Assembly: GCF_007970185.1 (NCBI RefSeq)
Contig: NZ_CP042431.1
Span: 3,658,001-3,722,000 of the forward strand
Source of the DNA: Pseudobacter ginsenosidimutans
Lineage (GTDB): Bacteria; Bacteroidota; Bacteroidia; Chitinophagales; Chitinophagaceae
DNA: 64,000 nucleotides
Direction: 5' to 3'
Under the pieces are notes generated by a model. That model saw only the letters and a list, made by a program, of their open reading frames with translations, had not been told where the DNA came from and made no database searches. Made by a program: the position numbers and the translations under genes. Position 1 is the stretch's first letter; each line of letters starts with the position of its first letter. Of this stretch, positions 16,400 through 26,643 are shown piece by piece.

Positions 16400-18555
16400 A
16401 TGAAAAAGATATTCTTTCTCTTGCTGCCATTGTCAGTTAGCCTGGCAGTGATTGGTCAGACCAAACCGGCAAAGAGCAAAGCGCCTACACAAAAAGACAT
16501 GAAAGACATGCAAAAGCAGGCGCAGGAAATGATGGATGAAATGATGAAGGAAATGGATCCTGAGGATAAAAAGATGATGGACAGTATGGGCATCAAAATG
16601 CCGGACATGAAGAAGATGGGCAAAATGCCGGCCAATATCAGCGATGCGCAACTGGCCAGGGCAATGGAAGATGATTCGCGAATTGTTCCGCGCAGGGATG
16701 CTGCACGTATCGCTGCGATACCGGCAGGGCTCACAGCTGCAAAGCTGCCGGCTTATCTTTCTTCGCTTCAGCAAAAGACAGCATCCACCCTGGATGCCAG
16801 CCGGACAAAAATTGCCAGCGATCTTTTCCTGCAACTGAAGTCCATGGCCGGTTCTCCGGCAAAGGCCGGGAGTATGTCGCTCGCGTTCTGGTTATCGGGG
16901 CAACCAGATATTGCTCTATATCTCCTGGGCAGGATATGCACTGAAGATCCTTCCAACTCTGATAATCTCAGCAATTACACCAGCATGCTGGTGATGCAGG
17001 GAGGGCAGCACCTGGCAATCCCCTGCTTGATCTCCTGAACGCAAAATTCCCCAGGAACAATACCATTCTCAATAACCTCGGACAGGCCTGGTTTGGATTG
17101 GGAGATATGACCAAAGCAGGAAGATACCTCGATAGCGCTATCGCCATTTATCCTTATCATCCGCAGGCTAATCTCACCAAAGCCAGTATCGAAGAAAGCA
17201 AGGGAAACAAAACCAAAGCCATCGAGTGTTTGAAGAAATCTATCAGACATGCCTATACGAAGGATAAAGAAGATAAGCTGAGCAAGCTGGGGTATAAGAT
17301 CACCAGGAAAGATATCCGGATACAGCTTCCCTCTGATCCCGATCCGCTTGGTCTGGAAACCACCAGGCGTCCCGATTATCCCACCACCATCAGTCAGGCT
17401 ACTGCATTGGCGCCACTGTGGAAACAGTTCAACCAGGACTGCGAAATCAAAATGGGGAAATTGCAGAAAGAAGTGGCTGATCAATCGCGGCGATATGTAA
17501 AATCTGCCAATGCACTGGCTTCAGAAACGATGGCTGCTATTCAGAACGGGGAAGTTCCATCACTTAACATCGAGACTATGTATGCAAGGAAGGCGGGATT
17601 TGTATTAAAGGAGCGGGAAGAATTTTTCGGAAGACAATTTAAAAAGATGGCAGAGCTCTATGTACAATTGAAGGCTGACCTTACGGAGATCCGCACCAGT
17701 CACAAGATACCTGCGCCGGAGGCTCATTGCACAGTGCATCGTGATGCCGCCAATAAGTTGCTGAAGGCGTTGAACGAAAGAAAGAAATTGTATGATGACG
17801 AGGCCCTGAAAATATTCCGTCAATACTGCAACGAAATGGCCTACTGGGGGCAGTATACCAGTGCCGACAAAGCTGCAGCTGCAGCGGTTAAAATGGATTT
17901 CCAGAAACTCTGGCTGGAGAAGAACCGCGAATTGCAACCGGAAGAAATGAACAATTATGTTGGTCTCTATGCCGACTGCGTTGAAAAGGAAGATGCGAAA
18001 CCAGGCAAGCTGGCGGAGTTCGACGATATTGCCTGCAAATATAAAAGCACTATCAACTTCGGCATCATTGTGCAGGAAAACAATTGCAGTCATACCACCA
18101 CTACTTATAATTTCGGAAATGTAAAAGTTACCGAGCGGGAGCTGGGTGTGAAATATATTGGCGGTACCGTGAAGCTGTCTCCGAAATTGAGCAAGGGCGT
18201 CAGTTATGGTCCGCTTACCATCGAAGCTTTTATTGGAGCCGATATCAATATCAACCTGGATGAGAACCACCAGGTAAAAGACTGGGATGGTACTGTCAGC
18301 GCGGGCGTTGAAGCAGGCGTTGGTGTCAGTAAAGGTCCGGTAGATATTGGAGCTTCCGTTACCGGTGCTGTTGAAATGGAGATTGGATCGAAAGGAATTG
18401 GTGATATCAATATGGTCACTACAGCCGAAGCCGGCGCCGGTGCATTGGGACAAAAAATTTCAGTGGGTGTGGAGGACAGGGTGAGCCTGGTCAGTGGACA
18501 TGGCTCAGTAACGGGCACAGGTATGTTGAGTGGTGTAACGATGACCAAATGGTAA
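16400..18555 (+). pseudogene. TPR-containing secreted protein, broken by a 1-bp frameshift
   Basis: Two adjacent frames together encode one protein of about 718 residues. Part 1 (16400-17038) begins with a signal peptide (MKKIFFLLLPLSVSLAVIGQ) and a Met/Lys/Asp-rich helical segment. The frame change lies at the C run 17020-17023: with one more C the sequence reads LAIPLLDLLNAKFP and continues into TPR-like repeats NNTILNNLGQAWFGLGDMTKA. Part 2 runs to 18555 and holds a coiled helical middle and a C-terminal region of Gly/Val-rich alternating strands (about the last 130 residues). Such exported TPR proteins are common in Bacteroidota and have no defined role. Either the gene is inactivated or the base is a sequencing error in a homopolymer. 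Confidence 0.75.
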
Positions 18556-18595
18556 ACAAGCGGATTAGTTTTACCTTCATGCTCAAAACCCACTT

Positions 18596-19108
18596 ATGAT
18601 ACTTGAGGCATTACGTTCGGAATTTGAACAGGAGGTCAGCAACACGCGTAAATTGCTGCAGATGGTACCTGCAAAGGATATCAACTTCAAACCTTCACCC
18701 ATTTCCTGGACAATGGGAGAACTTGCGCAGCATATTGCCACTATCTATTACTGGTATGCTGGTACGCTCACGAAAAAAGTATATGATCTTGCTGCTGATC
18801 ATCTGGAGCGCGGCGCTCCTTCAGATATCGGGGCCACCATCGAATTATTTGAAAAGAATGTAGAGCAGGCCAGGGCTGCACTTCAGCGCATCAATGAGGA
18901 TAGTCTGCATGAAGAATGGACAATGAAAGCAGGAGAGCGGGTTGTTGTAGGTCCGATGCCGCGTGGTATTGTAGCCAGAAGTTTCCTGTTCAATCATATT
19001 TACCATCATCGCGGAGAGCTGATTGTTTACCTGCGTGCAACCGGCAATAAAGTGCCCGGATTATATGGTCCAACCTACGAAGAAAACCCGGCGAGAAAAA
19101 GCGGTTAG
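18596..19108 (+). CDS. DinB family protein
   Basis: A 170-residue four-helix-bundle protein of the DinB/YfiT superfamily. The first helix carries SEFEQEVSNTRKLLQMVPAKDINFKPSPISWTMGELAQHIATI, the classic pattern in which a His (in LAQHIA) starts the metal triad. The other two ligands are expected in the later FNHIYHHRGELIVYLR helix. Members bind a divalent metal and include bacillithiol/mycothiol-dependent transferases, but most, like this one, are uncharacterised. TAGTTTTA at 18566-18573 is one base off the -7 consensus, so the gene may have its own promoter. Confidence 0.9.
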   Translation: MILEALRSEFEQEVSNTRKLLQMVPAKDINFKPSPISWTMGELAQHIATIYYWYAGTLTKKVYDLAADHLERGAPSDIGATIELFEKNVEQARAALQRINEDSLHEEWTMKAGERVVVGPMPRGIVARSFLFNHIYHHRGELIVYLRATGNKVPGLYGPTYEENPARKSG

Positions 19109-19186
19109 TCGACAGGGTTATTCTGCATCTCAGGATAATTTGCCTATCCCGGTAAACAGGTAGTTTTCGTTTAATGAGATCCAGGT

Positions 19187-19218
19187 ATTGTATTCAATAG
19201 CTGATACGCTTATTTTTG
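19187..19218 (+). promoter_or_regulatory. Bacteroidota consensus promoter of the outer-membrane barrel gene
   Basis: The -7 element TATTTTTG (19211-19218) is a perfect TAnnTTTG. ATTG at 19187-19190 serves as the -33 element with a 20-bp spacer. It lies 30 bp upstream of the ATG at 19249. Confidence 0.75.
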
Positions 19219-19248
19219 CCGCAAAATTTTTCAATTTAAACGGCAGTC

Positions 19249-19779
19249 ATGAAAAAATTGAGCGTATTATTGTTTGCATTGTTTGTTTCTTTAGTTGTTA
19301 GCGCACAAAATGGCGCATATTCCAAAGGAGACAAACTGTTGAATGTGGGTATTGGTCTGAACTCTTATTACAGTGGCGGTATTCCTTTTGGTGCTTCTTT
19401 TGAGTATGGTGTAACTGAGGATATCAGTGTTGGTATCAACGCTGATTACCTGTCTCACAAGTACGGCGGATTCGGATATGATTGGAAATTCACTGCATTG
19501 TATTTCGGTGCAAGGGCTAATTACCATTTCAATACCCTGCTGAACATCAATAACGAGAAAGTTGATGTATATGCCGGTGTTGGTCTCGGTTACCGTTCTT
19601 TCAAATGGAAAGACAGCGATTATGATGGCGAAGGTCTGAAATCAAGCTATGGCAGTGGTGTTTACTTCGGTATCCTCGCAGGTGGTAAATACTATTTCAC
19701 TGAAAATATCGGTGGATTCCTCGAGCTCGGCGCTACCGGTTCTACCAACGTACGTCTCGGTGTAGCTTTCAAATTCTAA
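19249..19779 (+). CDS. outer membrane beta-barrel protein (porin-like)
   Basis: A 176-residue protein with a signal peptide (MKKLSVLLFALFVSLVVSAQ) and a mature part of alternating hydrophobic/aromatic strands of about ten residues, ending in the outer-membrane barrel signature RLGVAFKF with a terminal Phe. The size fits an eight-stranded barrel of the OmpW/OmpX type (outer membrane protein beta-barrel domain). The function could be small-molecule diffusion or adhesion. It is a stand-alone transcription unit with a consensus promoter and a strong terminator, which suggests substantial expression. Confidence 0.88.
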   Translation: MKKLSVLLFALFVSLVVSAQNGAYSKGDKLLNVGIGLNSYYSGGIPFGASFEYGVTEDISVGINADYLSHKYGGFGYDWKFTALYFGARANYHFNTLLNINNEKVDVYAGVGLGYRSFKWKDSDYDGEGLKSSYGSGVYFGILAGGKYYFTENIGGFLELGATGSTNVRLGVAFKF

Positions 19780-19799
19780 TTTTTTGTTGTTACATATCA

Positions 19800-19834
19800 A
19801 AAACGCCTGCAGGTTCTTGCCTGCAGGCGTTTTG
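19800..19834 (+). terminator. rho-independent terminator after the barrel gene
   Basis: Fourteen-base perfect arms, AAAACGCCTGCAGG and CCTGCAGGCGTTTT, separated by TTCTTG. The symmetry of A and T runs makes it potentially bidirectional. Confidence 0.88.
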
Positions 19835-19898
19835 TCATATATGATTTAATTAAAATTCTCTTACCTTTATTGCCCGTTTACCCCATGCTATACCCCTA

Positions 19899-20495
19899 AT
19901 GCTGCATTATAGCACATACACTGATGAGCAATTGGTTGGGCTACTTCAAAGTGGCGACCAGCGGGTGTTTGAGGAGATCTATGAACGCTATCACAAACCA
20001 GTATACGCTTACCTGACCGGTTTCCTGAAAGATAATTCCCTGGCAGAAGATCTCACGCATGAAGTATTCATGAAGATCTGGGATATGCGGGCACAGGTCC
20101 AGGTGCACACATCTTTTTCTTCTTATCTTTTTCGCATATGCCACAATAAGGCCATCAATGCTTTAGAAAAAATTGCTGTGGATAATAAGTTGCGCAACAG
20201 GGTTATACAGCATCTGCAAGCGATTTCTTCCACCCAGATTCAGGATACCGGCGCACTGAAAGAATACGATCAATTACTGGAAAACGCATTGGAAAGCCTG
20301 CCACCCCAGCGCAGGAAAGTTTTTCGTCTATGCCGGGAAGAAGGTAAGACCTACGATGAAACGGCCGCCCTGCTTGGGATTTCCCGGAATACCGTGAAGG
20401 AACATATGGTGAAAGCGCAGAAAGCGCTCCGCAGTTTTCTGGATGATAAAGGTGATCTAGCCTTTTTGCTGGTGCTGATCCTGGATCTTCTCTGA
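19899..20495 (+). CDS. ECF-type RNA polymerase sigma factor
   Basis: A 198-residue sigma-70 family factor with region 2 (about 24-90, RVFEEIYERYHKPVYAYLTGFLKDNSLAEDLTHEVFMKIW) and region 4 (about 135-185, LPPQRRKVFRLCREEGKTYDETAALLGISRNTVKEHM), separated by a short linker and lacking region 3, as in ECF factors. It has the hydrophobic C terminus (LAFLLVLILDLL) seen in Bacteroidota SusCD-linked sigmas. It is followed by its FecR anti-sigma and the SusC/SusD pair, so it probably activates this uptake locus when the SusC STN domain signals substrate. Confidence 0.93.
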   Translation: MLHYSTYTDEQLVGLLQSGDQRVFEEIYERYHKPVYAYLTGFLKDNSLAEDLTHEVFMKIWDMRAQVQVHTSFSSYLFRICHNKAINALEKIAVDNKLRNRVIQHLQAISSTQIQDTGALKEYDQLLENALESLPPQRRKVFRLCREEGKTYDETAALLGISRNTVKEHMVKAQKALRSFLDDKGDLAFLLVLILDLL

Positions 20496-20567
20496 TAATT
20501 TTTTTTAGAATTCTTCATTTTTTGAACCACCCTCTTTTTGGAAGTTCCTGTCTTCTTATCAGGAACT

Positions 20568-21788
20568 ATGCAAAATCCATTGTCATATTACAGGCAGTTA
20601 CTGGAAAAATATCTCGATAGCGCTGTATCAGCGGACGAGGCCAATGAACTTTTCGATTTCATGGCAGCAAACCCGGAGGAAGCGAAGGTGCTGTTGGAGA
20701 AATTCCATGATGTTGATCTTAGTGACCGGTTCAGGCATTTGGAAAATATCAGTGAGTCTACCAGCCGCAGGATGTTTTCCAGGATGGTGAATGCTATCGC
20801 TGCTGAACAGGAAGAGCAACCAGTGGCTGCCGTTCACCGCGTTCATTTTCTTAAAACAGGTTGGTTCCGTTATGCCGCAGCGGTTTTTGTTATAGCTGTA
20901 TCGGCTCTGTTTTTCCTCTTGTTCAAAAACGATAAAAAAGAAAAAGAGCTGGCAGTGGCTGTTGCATCACCACAAACAGATATTGTGGCAGGCAGCGATA
21001 AAGCTGTTCTCACACTGGCAGATGGCAGCAGAATAGTGCTGGACGAAGCGCAGAATGGAAGTCTTGCACAACAGGGTAATGCCAGGATTGTGAAACTGGA
21101 TAGCGGACTACTGGCTTATCATATCGATAAAGGTGTAGCTGCAAAACCTTCCTTCAATACACTGACAGTTCCAAGAGGAGGTCAGTATGCACTCACATTG
21201 GCAGATGGTACGAGAGTTTGGTTGAATGCAGCGTCCTACATAAAATATCCTACTGTATTCAATGGACCTGAAAGGGTAGTGGAGATCTCCGGTGAAGCAT
21301 ACATGGAAATTGCAAAGAACAACAAACAGCCTTTTATCGTGAATGCCAATGGTACGGAGATCGTGGCGTTGGGCACCAGCTTCAACGTGAATGCCTATCC
21401 GGATGAAAGCGGTGTGAAAACAACGCTGATTGATGGAGGTGTAAGAGTGAGAAAACTTTCAGCGGCCGAAGCTAAAGTACTGGGGCCAGGTCAGCAAGCG
21501 ATAGTAAATGGTAATATCGACTATGTGAAAGTTGAATCGGTTGATACCGAACAGGTGCTCGCCTGGCGCAATGGATTCTTCAGCTTTAATAATGCAGATA
21601 TCAAAACCATCATGAGACAATTATCAAGATGGTACGACATAAACATTATCTATGAAAAAGGAGTTCCTGAACAACGATTCTTCGGAGAAATGAGCAGGAG
21701 CCTGAGTTTGTCGCAAGTATTGAAAGGACTGGAAGCAACCAAGATCAATTTCAGACTGGAAGGCAGGAATCTGATTGTGATGCCGTAG
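20568..21788 (+). CDS. FecR family anti-sigma factor
   Basis: A 406-residue inner-membrane regulator. The start is set at the ATG giving MQNPLSYYRQLLEKYLD rather than an upstream TTG. An N-terminal cytoplasmic sigma-binding region (about 1-90) is followed by a membrane helix (about 100-122, WFRYAAAVFVIAVSALFFLLF). The periplasmic FecR domain (about 160-265) includes TVPRGGQYALTLADGTRVWLNAAS and FNVNAYPDE. The C-terminal DUF4974 domain (about 330-406) ends with RFFGEMSRSLSLSQVLKGLEATKINFRLEGRNLIVMP. It holds the adjacent sigma factor inactive until contacted by the STN domain of the downstream SusC. Confidence 0.93.
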   Translation: MQNPLSYYRQLLEKYLDSAVSADEANELFDFMAANPEEAKVLLEKFHDVDLSDRFRHLENISESTSRRMFSRMVNAIAAEQEEQPVAAVHRVHFLKTGWFRYAAAVFVIAVSALFFLLFKNDKKEKELAVAVASPQTDIVAGSDKAVLTLADGSRIVLDEAQNGSLAQQGNARIVKLDSGLLAYHIDKGVAAKPSFNTLTVPRGGQYALTLADGTRVWLNAASYIKYPTVFNGPERVVEISGEAYMEIAKNNKQPFIVNANGTEIVALGTSFNVNAYPDESGVKTTLIDGGVRVRKLSAAEAKVLGPGQQAIVNGNIDYVKVESVDTEQVLAWRNGFFSFNNADIKTIMRQLSRWYDINIIYEKGVPEQRFFGEMSRSLSLSQVLKGLEATKINFRLEGRNLIVMP

Positions 21789-21845
21789 GCTTCACCGGAA
21801 TTGCCGATCCATCGTTCATCGTAAACCCCAACTCAAAATACAGTT

Positions 21846-24800
21846 ATGGTATCTCACCCGTTACCGCCAGGTTCCGCCTGGTCATTCACCAAAGCAATGC
21901 GCGTGATGAAGATCACTGCAGTATTCCTGCTAGGCTGTTTTTTTCATGTATCCGCCAGTTTCTCACAGGCAATAACGCTCAAAGTGAAGAATGCTCCTTT
22001 GAAAGAAGTGCTCGCTGCCGTTAAGAAGCAAACCGGTTACGCTGTTTTTTACAATGCAGAACTGCTGGCAGATGCAAAACCAGTTACGCTGGACCTGCAG
22101 AATGCTTCGCTGGCTGACGTATTGAAAGCAGCTTTCAACGGACAGCCTCTCAATTATGTTATCGAAAACAAGACCATCTTTATCAGTCGCGGTTCAGCTG
22201 CACCGGCAGAAACAAAGCGAACAATAGAGCTGAATCTTTCCCTGGCCGATCCGGTAAAGATCCGCGTTACTGACGCGGAGGGGCAACCGCTCACCGGCGC
22301 CACTGTTGCTGTAACAAAATCCAAAAAGTCCGGTGTTACGGATGCTCAGGGAAATATCACCCTGAACCTGGATGCCGGCGAGATCATTACCGTTTCCTAT
22401 GTTGGTTATGTAAGCCAGGAAATAAAACTGGCTGAAGGAAAGAATTCCCTGATGGTGGTGTTGCAAACCAAGCCGAACACCAACGATGAAGTGGTGGTGA
22501 TGGCTTATGGACAAAAGAAAAGGAAAACAGAAATGGTGGGATCTGCTTACCAGGTCAATGCAGACAGGATCGCCAATCTGCCTGCCGGTCGTATAGACGC
22601 ATTATTGGATGGCCAGGTTCCTGGCCTGAGAGTAACGTTAAATACTGATGATGCCAGCAGCACCAAACCCAGGATGAACCTGAGGCTTAGGGGAACAGGT
22701 TCTTTCAATGCATCCAATGAACCGCTGTGGATTGTTGACGGTACACCTTTTTTTACCGGTGACCGAACCAATATGGTTCCCGGTATTCAAACTTCTGTAA
22801 CTCCATTGTCTTATATCAATCCGGAAGATATCGAATCGATCACGGTACTGAAAGATGCCGCTGCCGCTGCCATCTATGGCGCCAATGCTTCCAATGGTGT
22901 GATCCTGATCACTACCAAATCCGGCAAAAAAAGTGCTCCGGTATGGAATCTTTCTTTACAGAACGGTTTCTCCAGGATCAATAAGAATACAAAGTATAAA
23001 ACGCTGAATGGCGCTGAATACATGGAGCTGGCCAAAGAGTCATTCGTTAATGCTGACAGGGATCTGACCTATTTCCCTTACAACGATAACGATCAGAACA
23101 ATTATAGTCAAACCAATACAGACTGGACGGATGAATTCTATGGAACCGGCATCGTGAACAACGCTACCTTGTCTCTCAGAGGCGGTACCGATAAGCTCGA
23201 CTATGCAGTTTCCGGTGGTTTTTTCAATAACAAAGCCACCATCAAGGGCAATACACAGATGAGGGCATCTGTTTCCGCCAACCTGAAATATAAGATCACA
23301 AAGAAACTGGAGATCGGCGCAATCTCAAGATACTCGTTCAATAAGAACAATACATTCAACCCCGGCATGGACTACCTGGATTTTCTGCCCATTTTCTCTC
23401 CGTACAACAACGATGGAACCTATCGTTTGTACAATAAGAAAATCACAGGCACTGCCCCCAATGGCGATCCAATTTATACCGATGTGAAGTTCTTCAACTC
23501 AGTTGCTGAAAGAGAGCAGAATGATGATATTCAGAAAGGCAATGTGCTCAACAATAACTTCACTCTGGGCTATGAGATCATCAAAGGTTTGAAGTCCACC
23601 ACGCAATATGGAATAGATTACCAGGAGATCAAACAGAATATCTATAGCGCAAGGACCAACTGGTCTGGCATGGATCAGCAGGGCAATGCTATCGGTTATG
23701 CATCCAGGTCGTACAATAAAACAGTAACCAAAACTTTCATCGAGCGCTTGAATTATTCGAAAAGTTTTGGCGTTCACCATGTCAGCGGCCTTGCCGGCTT
23801 CGAATTGTATTCTAAAAAATACAACACCACTTATCTGTCCGTATCAGGTTTTGATGACGATAACCACCGGGATGTATCCAACGCTAAGAACGTTGTCTCC
23901 AATACATACAACAAAAGGGAAGAGAAACAAGCTTCTTATTTCGGGCAACTGGAATACAACTATGACAGGAAGTATTATATCCAGTTCACAGGAAGAAGGG
24001 ATGGTAGTTCCACTTTCGGTAGTGATGCAAGATGGGGGAATTTTGCTTCAGCAGGTATTGGCTGGAACCTCAAGCAGGATTTGTTCAGTGATATCCAGAA
24101 TATCGACTACCTGAGATTGGATGCTACTTACGGCAAGACCGGTAACTCCAGGTTGAGCAACCAGGAGATCTTCGGTATATATGCTATCACTGCCAACAAC
24201 GGTTACGATGGACAAGATGGTGCCATCCTTTCAAATATTCCCAATCCGTTGCTGCGTTGGGAAGCCGCCAATCAAACCAACCTGAAGCTGAACCTGGGTC
24301 TGTTCAACAAGCTGACATTCCTGGTGGAAGCGTACAGAAAGAAAACGGTGGATGCCATCGTTAGTGTTCCTGTTTCAAGGGCTACCGGTGAAACATCAGC
24401 GCAGAGCAATACCGGTATTCTCCTCAATGAAGGCATAGAAGCTACAGTAAGATGGAATGTGATCAACAATGAGCGGAAACAATTCTCCTGGTGGGTTGAA
24501 GTGAATGCTGCACACAATAAGAACACCGCCCTGGAATTGTATAATGATAATGGCAAGGCAAACGGAAACTATATCTGGACAAAAGGAAAGGATATCAATA
24601 CGCTCTATCTCATCAGGTGGGCAGGTGTTGATCCCCGGGATGGGGCGCCTTTGTGGTATGACTTCAATGGCAACCTTACGCGTTCTTATAGCATCGATAA
24701 CAGGGTTCCGTGGAAATCTGCCAACCCGGATCTATTTGGTGGCGTAAGGAACCAGATCGAATACAAACAATTTTCATTGAGCGCTCTCATCTCTTATCAG

Positions 24801-25208
24801 ATCGGAGGTTATGCGTTCAGCACATTCGGAAGAGGTATCAACTCCGATGGATTGAATATTGAAGCAGATAACCAGTCCGTGAATCAGCTGGACAGATGGC
24901 AGCGTCCTGGTGATGTGGCTATCAATCCCAAACCTATCTGGGGCATATCAACCCGTTCAGTGATGAACTCTACAAGGTTTGTTCATAAAACAACATTCGT
25001 TCGACTTCAGAACCTTTCACTCGGTTATGCACTTCCTGAAAAAACGGTTAAGAAACTGAATGTGAAAGCCTGTACCGTAAATCTGATCGGTAATGAACTT
25101 GGTTTCTGGACGCCGTACGATAAAACGAACAGGAACTCCTACAAACAGTCCAGAAGTGGATATCCGCTGGAAACAAGCTTCCTGTTAGCTATTAATGTCA
25201 CTTTCTAA
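21846..25208 (+). CDS. SusC/RagA family TonB-linked outer membrane transporter with STN domain
   Basis: A 1120-residue TonB-dependent transporter. After the long Chitinophagaceae-type leader (signal peptide MRVMKITAVFLLGCFFHVSA...) comes an STN domain (about 45-112, LKEVLAAVKKQTGYAVFYN), which contacts FecR, and a carboxypeptidase-D regulatory-like domain (about 135-205). The plug follows (about 210-340) with the SusC-type DEVVVMAYGQKK start and LKDAAAAAIYGANASNGVILITTK, and then the 22-strand barrel. It forms the channel of a SusCD pedal-bin complex with the next gene and imports an oligomeric nutrient; the substrate is unknown. Several ATGs at the N terminus (21846, 21897, 21906) are possible. 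Confidence 0.95.
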   Translation: MVSHPLPPGSAWSFTKAMRVMKITAVFLLGCFFHVSASFSQAITLKVKNAPLKEVLAAVKKQTGYAVFYNAELLADAKPVTLDLQNASLADVLKAAFNGQPLNYVIENKTIFISRGSAAPAETKRTIELNLSLADPVKIRVTDAEGQPLTGATVAVTKSKKSGVTDAQGNITLNLDAGEIITVSYVGYVSQEIKLAEGKNSLMVVLQTKPNTNDEVVVMAYGQKKRKTEMVGSAYQVNADRIANLPAGRIDALLDGQVPGLRVTLNTDDASSTKPRMNLRLRGTGSFNASNEPLWIVDGTPFFTGDRTNMVPGIQTSVTPLSYINPEDIESITVLKDAAAAAIYGANASNGVILITTKSGKKSAPVWNLSLQNGFSRINKNTKYKTLNGAEYMELAKESFVNADRDLTYFPYNDNDQNNYSQTNTDWTDEFYGTGIVNNATLSLRGGTDKLDYAVSGGFFNNKATIKGNTQMRASVSANLKYKITKKLEIGAISRYSFNKNNTFNPGMDYLDFLPIFSPYNNDGTYRLYNKKITGTAPNGDPIYTDVKFFNSVAEREQNDDIQKGNVLNNNFTLGYEIIKGLKSTTQYGIDYQEIKQNIYSARTNWSGMDQQGNAIGYASRSYNKTVTKTFIERLNYSKSFGVHHVSGLAGFELYSKKYNTTYLSVSGFDDDNHRDVSNAKNVVSNTYNKREEKQASYFGQLEYNYDRKYYIQFTGRRDGSSTFGSDARWGNFASAGIGWNLKQDLFSDIQNIDYLRLDATYGKTGNSRLSNQEIFGIYAITANNGYDGQDGAILSNIPNPLLRWEAANQTNLKLNLGLFNKLTFLVEAYRKKTVDAIVSVPVSRATGETSAQSNTGILLNEGIEATVRWNVINNERKQFSWWVEVNAAHNKNTALELYNDNGKANGNYIWTKGKDINTLYLIRWAGVDPRDGAPLWYDFNGNLTRSYSIDNRVPWKSANPDLFGGVRNQIEYKQFSLSALISYQIGGYAFSTFGRGINSDGLNIEADNQSVNQLDRWQRPGDVAINPKPIWGISTRSVMNSTRFVHKTTFVRLQNLSLGYALPEKTVKKLNVKACTVNLIGNELGFWTPYDKTNRNSYKQSRSGYPLETSFLLAINVTF

Positions 25209-25218
25209 TACATGAACG

Positions 25219-26640
25219 ATGAAGAATAAAATCATTTATATAGCGATCCTGCTGGTTACATTCACTTCATGTAAGAAATATTTTGAAGTGGACAACTCAG
25301 ACAGGGAAACAATCCCCAATCTCTTTTCAAAGATCGAAGGTTTTCGTTCAAGCATCCTCGGTACCTATGGACTGACCTTCGATTATTATGCTTCGGAATT
25401 TTATTATTATCCTGAAGTGGCTGGTAATATGGTGGATATCACCAAGACCGGCATCAATGTAATGAAGCAGCAACAGGATTTTGTGTCTGATCCTGAAGAG
25501 GAGATCCAGGCTGTGGGTTATATCTGGCGCAGGATCCTGACCACTATCGCCAATGCGAACAATATCATCGAGCAGGCGCCTGAGTTCGTAAAGAATAATC
25601 CCGATCATAAATCGGAGATCGATCAGATCACAGCACAGGCATTGTTCATCAGAGCTCTCGCACATTTCGATCTTTGCAGAGTATATGCTCAGCCCTGGAA
25701 CTACACTGCTGATGCAGGACATCCTGGCGTACCCATCGTGCTGAAAAATCCGGCGCCGGAAGATAAGGTGAGCAGGGCTTCTGTGAAAGATGTGTATGCG
25801 CAGGTGATCAAAGATCTCAAAGATGCTGAAACTCTGTTTGGTTCCGGTGCTCCACTGAGTTCTTATTATGCTTCCAAAAAATCTGTTCAGGCATTGCTGG
25901 CGAGGGTTTACCTGTACTCTGAGAAATGGGATGATGCCATCAGCTATGCAGGCACCGTGATAGACAACAGTGCACTGGCTTATAATAGTGATTATGCTGC
26001 CATGTTCAACAACCTGACCCCAGGTGTTGAGACCATTTTCCGTTTGAACGGAAGGCTCAGAACAAAAAAGCTCGGTGAAGTATATTCAGTGAAAGATGCC
26101 ACTTACGTACCTGCTGATACATTGATGAGCCTGTTCAAAGATCTTGCTGATATCAGGCTGGGCTTATTCCAGGCCATTCCTGACAACGCAGGAAAATTCC
26201 TGACAAAGAAATGGACCATCACTGTTCAGTTCGATGGCGGCACAGAAAAGTATGAGCCGATGGTATTGAGGGCTTCAGAAATGTATATGATCAGGGCAGA
26301 AGCCAATTTGGCGAAAGATCGACTGGACCTCGCTGCGGATGATCTGAAAGTGATGATCGGACGTGCGTTGAGAATGGCTCCGGAAGATATTACACTCACC
26401 GACCTGAGTAAAGAGGGTTTGAAAAAGACCCTCATCCAGGAGCGCGCTAAAGAATTCTGTTTCGAGGGACATAATTTTTTCGACATCACTCGTATGAAGC
26501 AAAACCTGGTCCGTGGCGCTACCACCACTTCCATTGTGAAGAGGCTCGATTACCCCAGCAACTTATTTATTCTGCCAATCCCGCAGTCTGAAATAGACGC
26601 CAACCCGGGTATGACAGGTAACCCAACTGTAAACAAATAG
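25219..26640 (+). CDS. RagB/SusD family nutrient uptake lipoprotein
   Basis: A 473-residue surface lipoprotein that acts as the lid of the SusCD complex. The lipobox is at LLVTFTSCKK. The N-terminal SusD-like region and the C-terminal SusD/RagB domain contain the expected TPR-type helices. Recognisable blocks include QALFIRALAHFDLCRVYAQPW, ASKKSVQALLARVYLYSEKWDDAI, MYMIRAEANLAKD, and the end block LIQERAKEFCFEGHNFFDITRMKQN...LPIPQSEIDANPGMTGNP. Substrate specificity cannot be read from sequence. The start is 10 bp after SusC, so the genes are co-transcribed. Confidence 0.95.
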   Translation: MKNKIIYIAILLVTFTSCKKYFEVDNSDRETIPNLFSKIEGFRSSILGTYGLTFDYYASEFYYYPEVAGNMVDITKTGINVMKQQQDFVSDPEEEIQAVGYIWRRILTTIANANNIIEQAPEFVKNNPDHKSEIDQITAQALFIRALAHFDLCRVYAQPWNYTADAGHPGVPIVLKNPAPEDKVSRASVKDVYAQVIKDLKDAETLFGSGAPLSSYYASKKSVQALLARVYLYSEKWDDAISYAGTVIDNSALAYNSDYAAMFNNLTPGVETIFRLNGRLRTKKLGEVYSVKDATYVPADTLMSLFKDLADIRLGLFQAIPDNAGKFLTKKWTITVQFDGGTEKYEPMVLRASEMYMIRAEANLAKDRLDLAADDLKVMIGRALRMAPEDITLTDLSKEGLKKTLIQERAKEFCFEGHNFFDITRMKQNLVRGATTTSIVKRLDYPSNLFILPIPQSEIDANPGMTGNPTVNK

Positions 26641-26643
26641 CAT

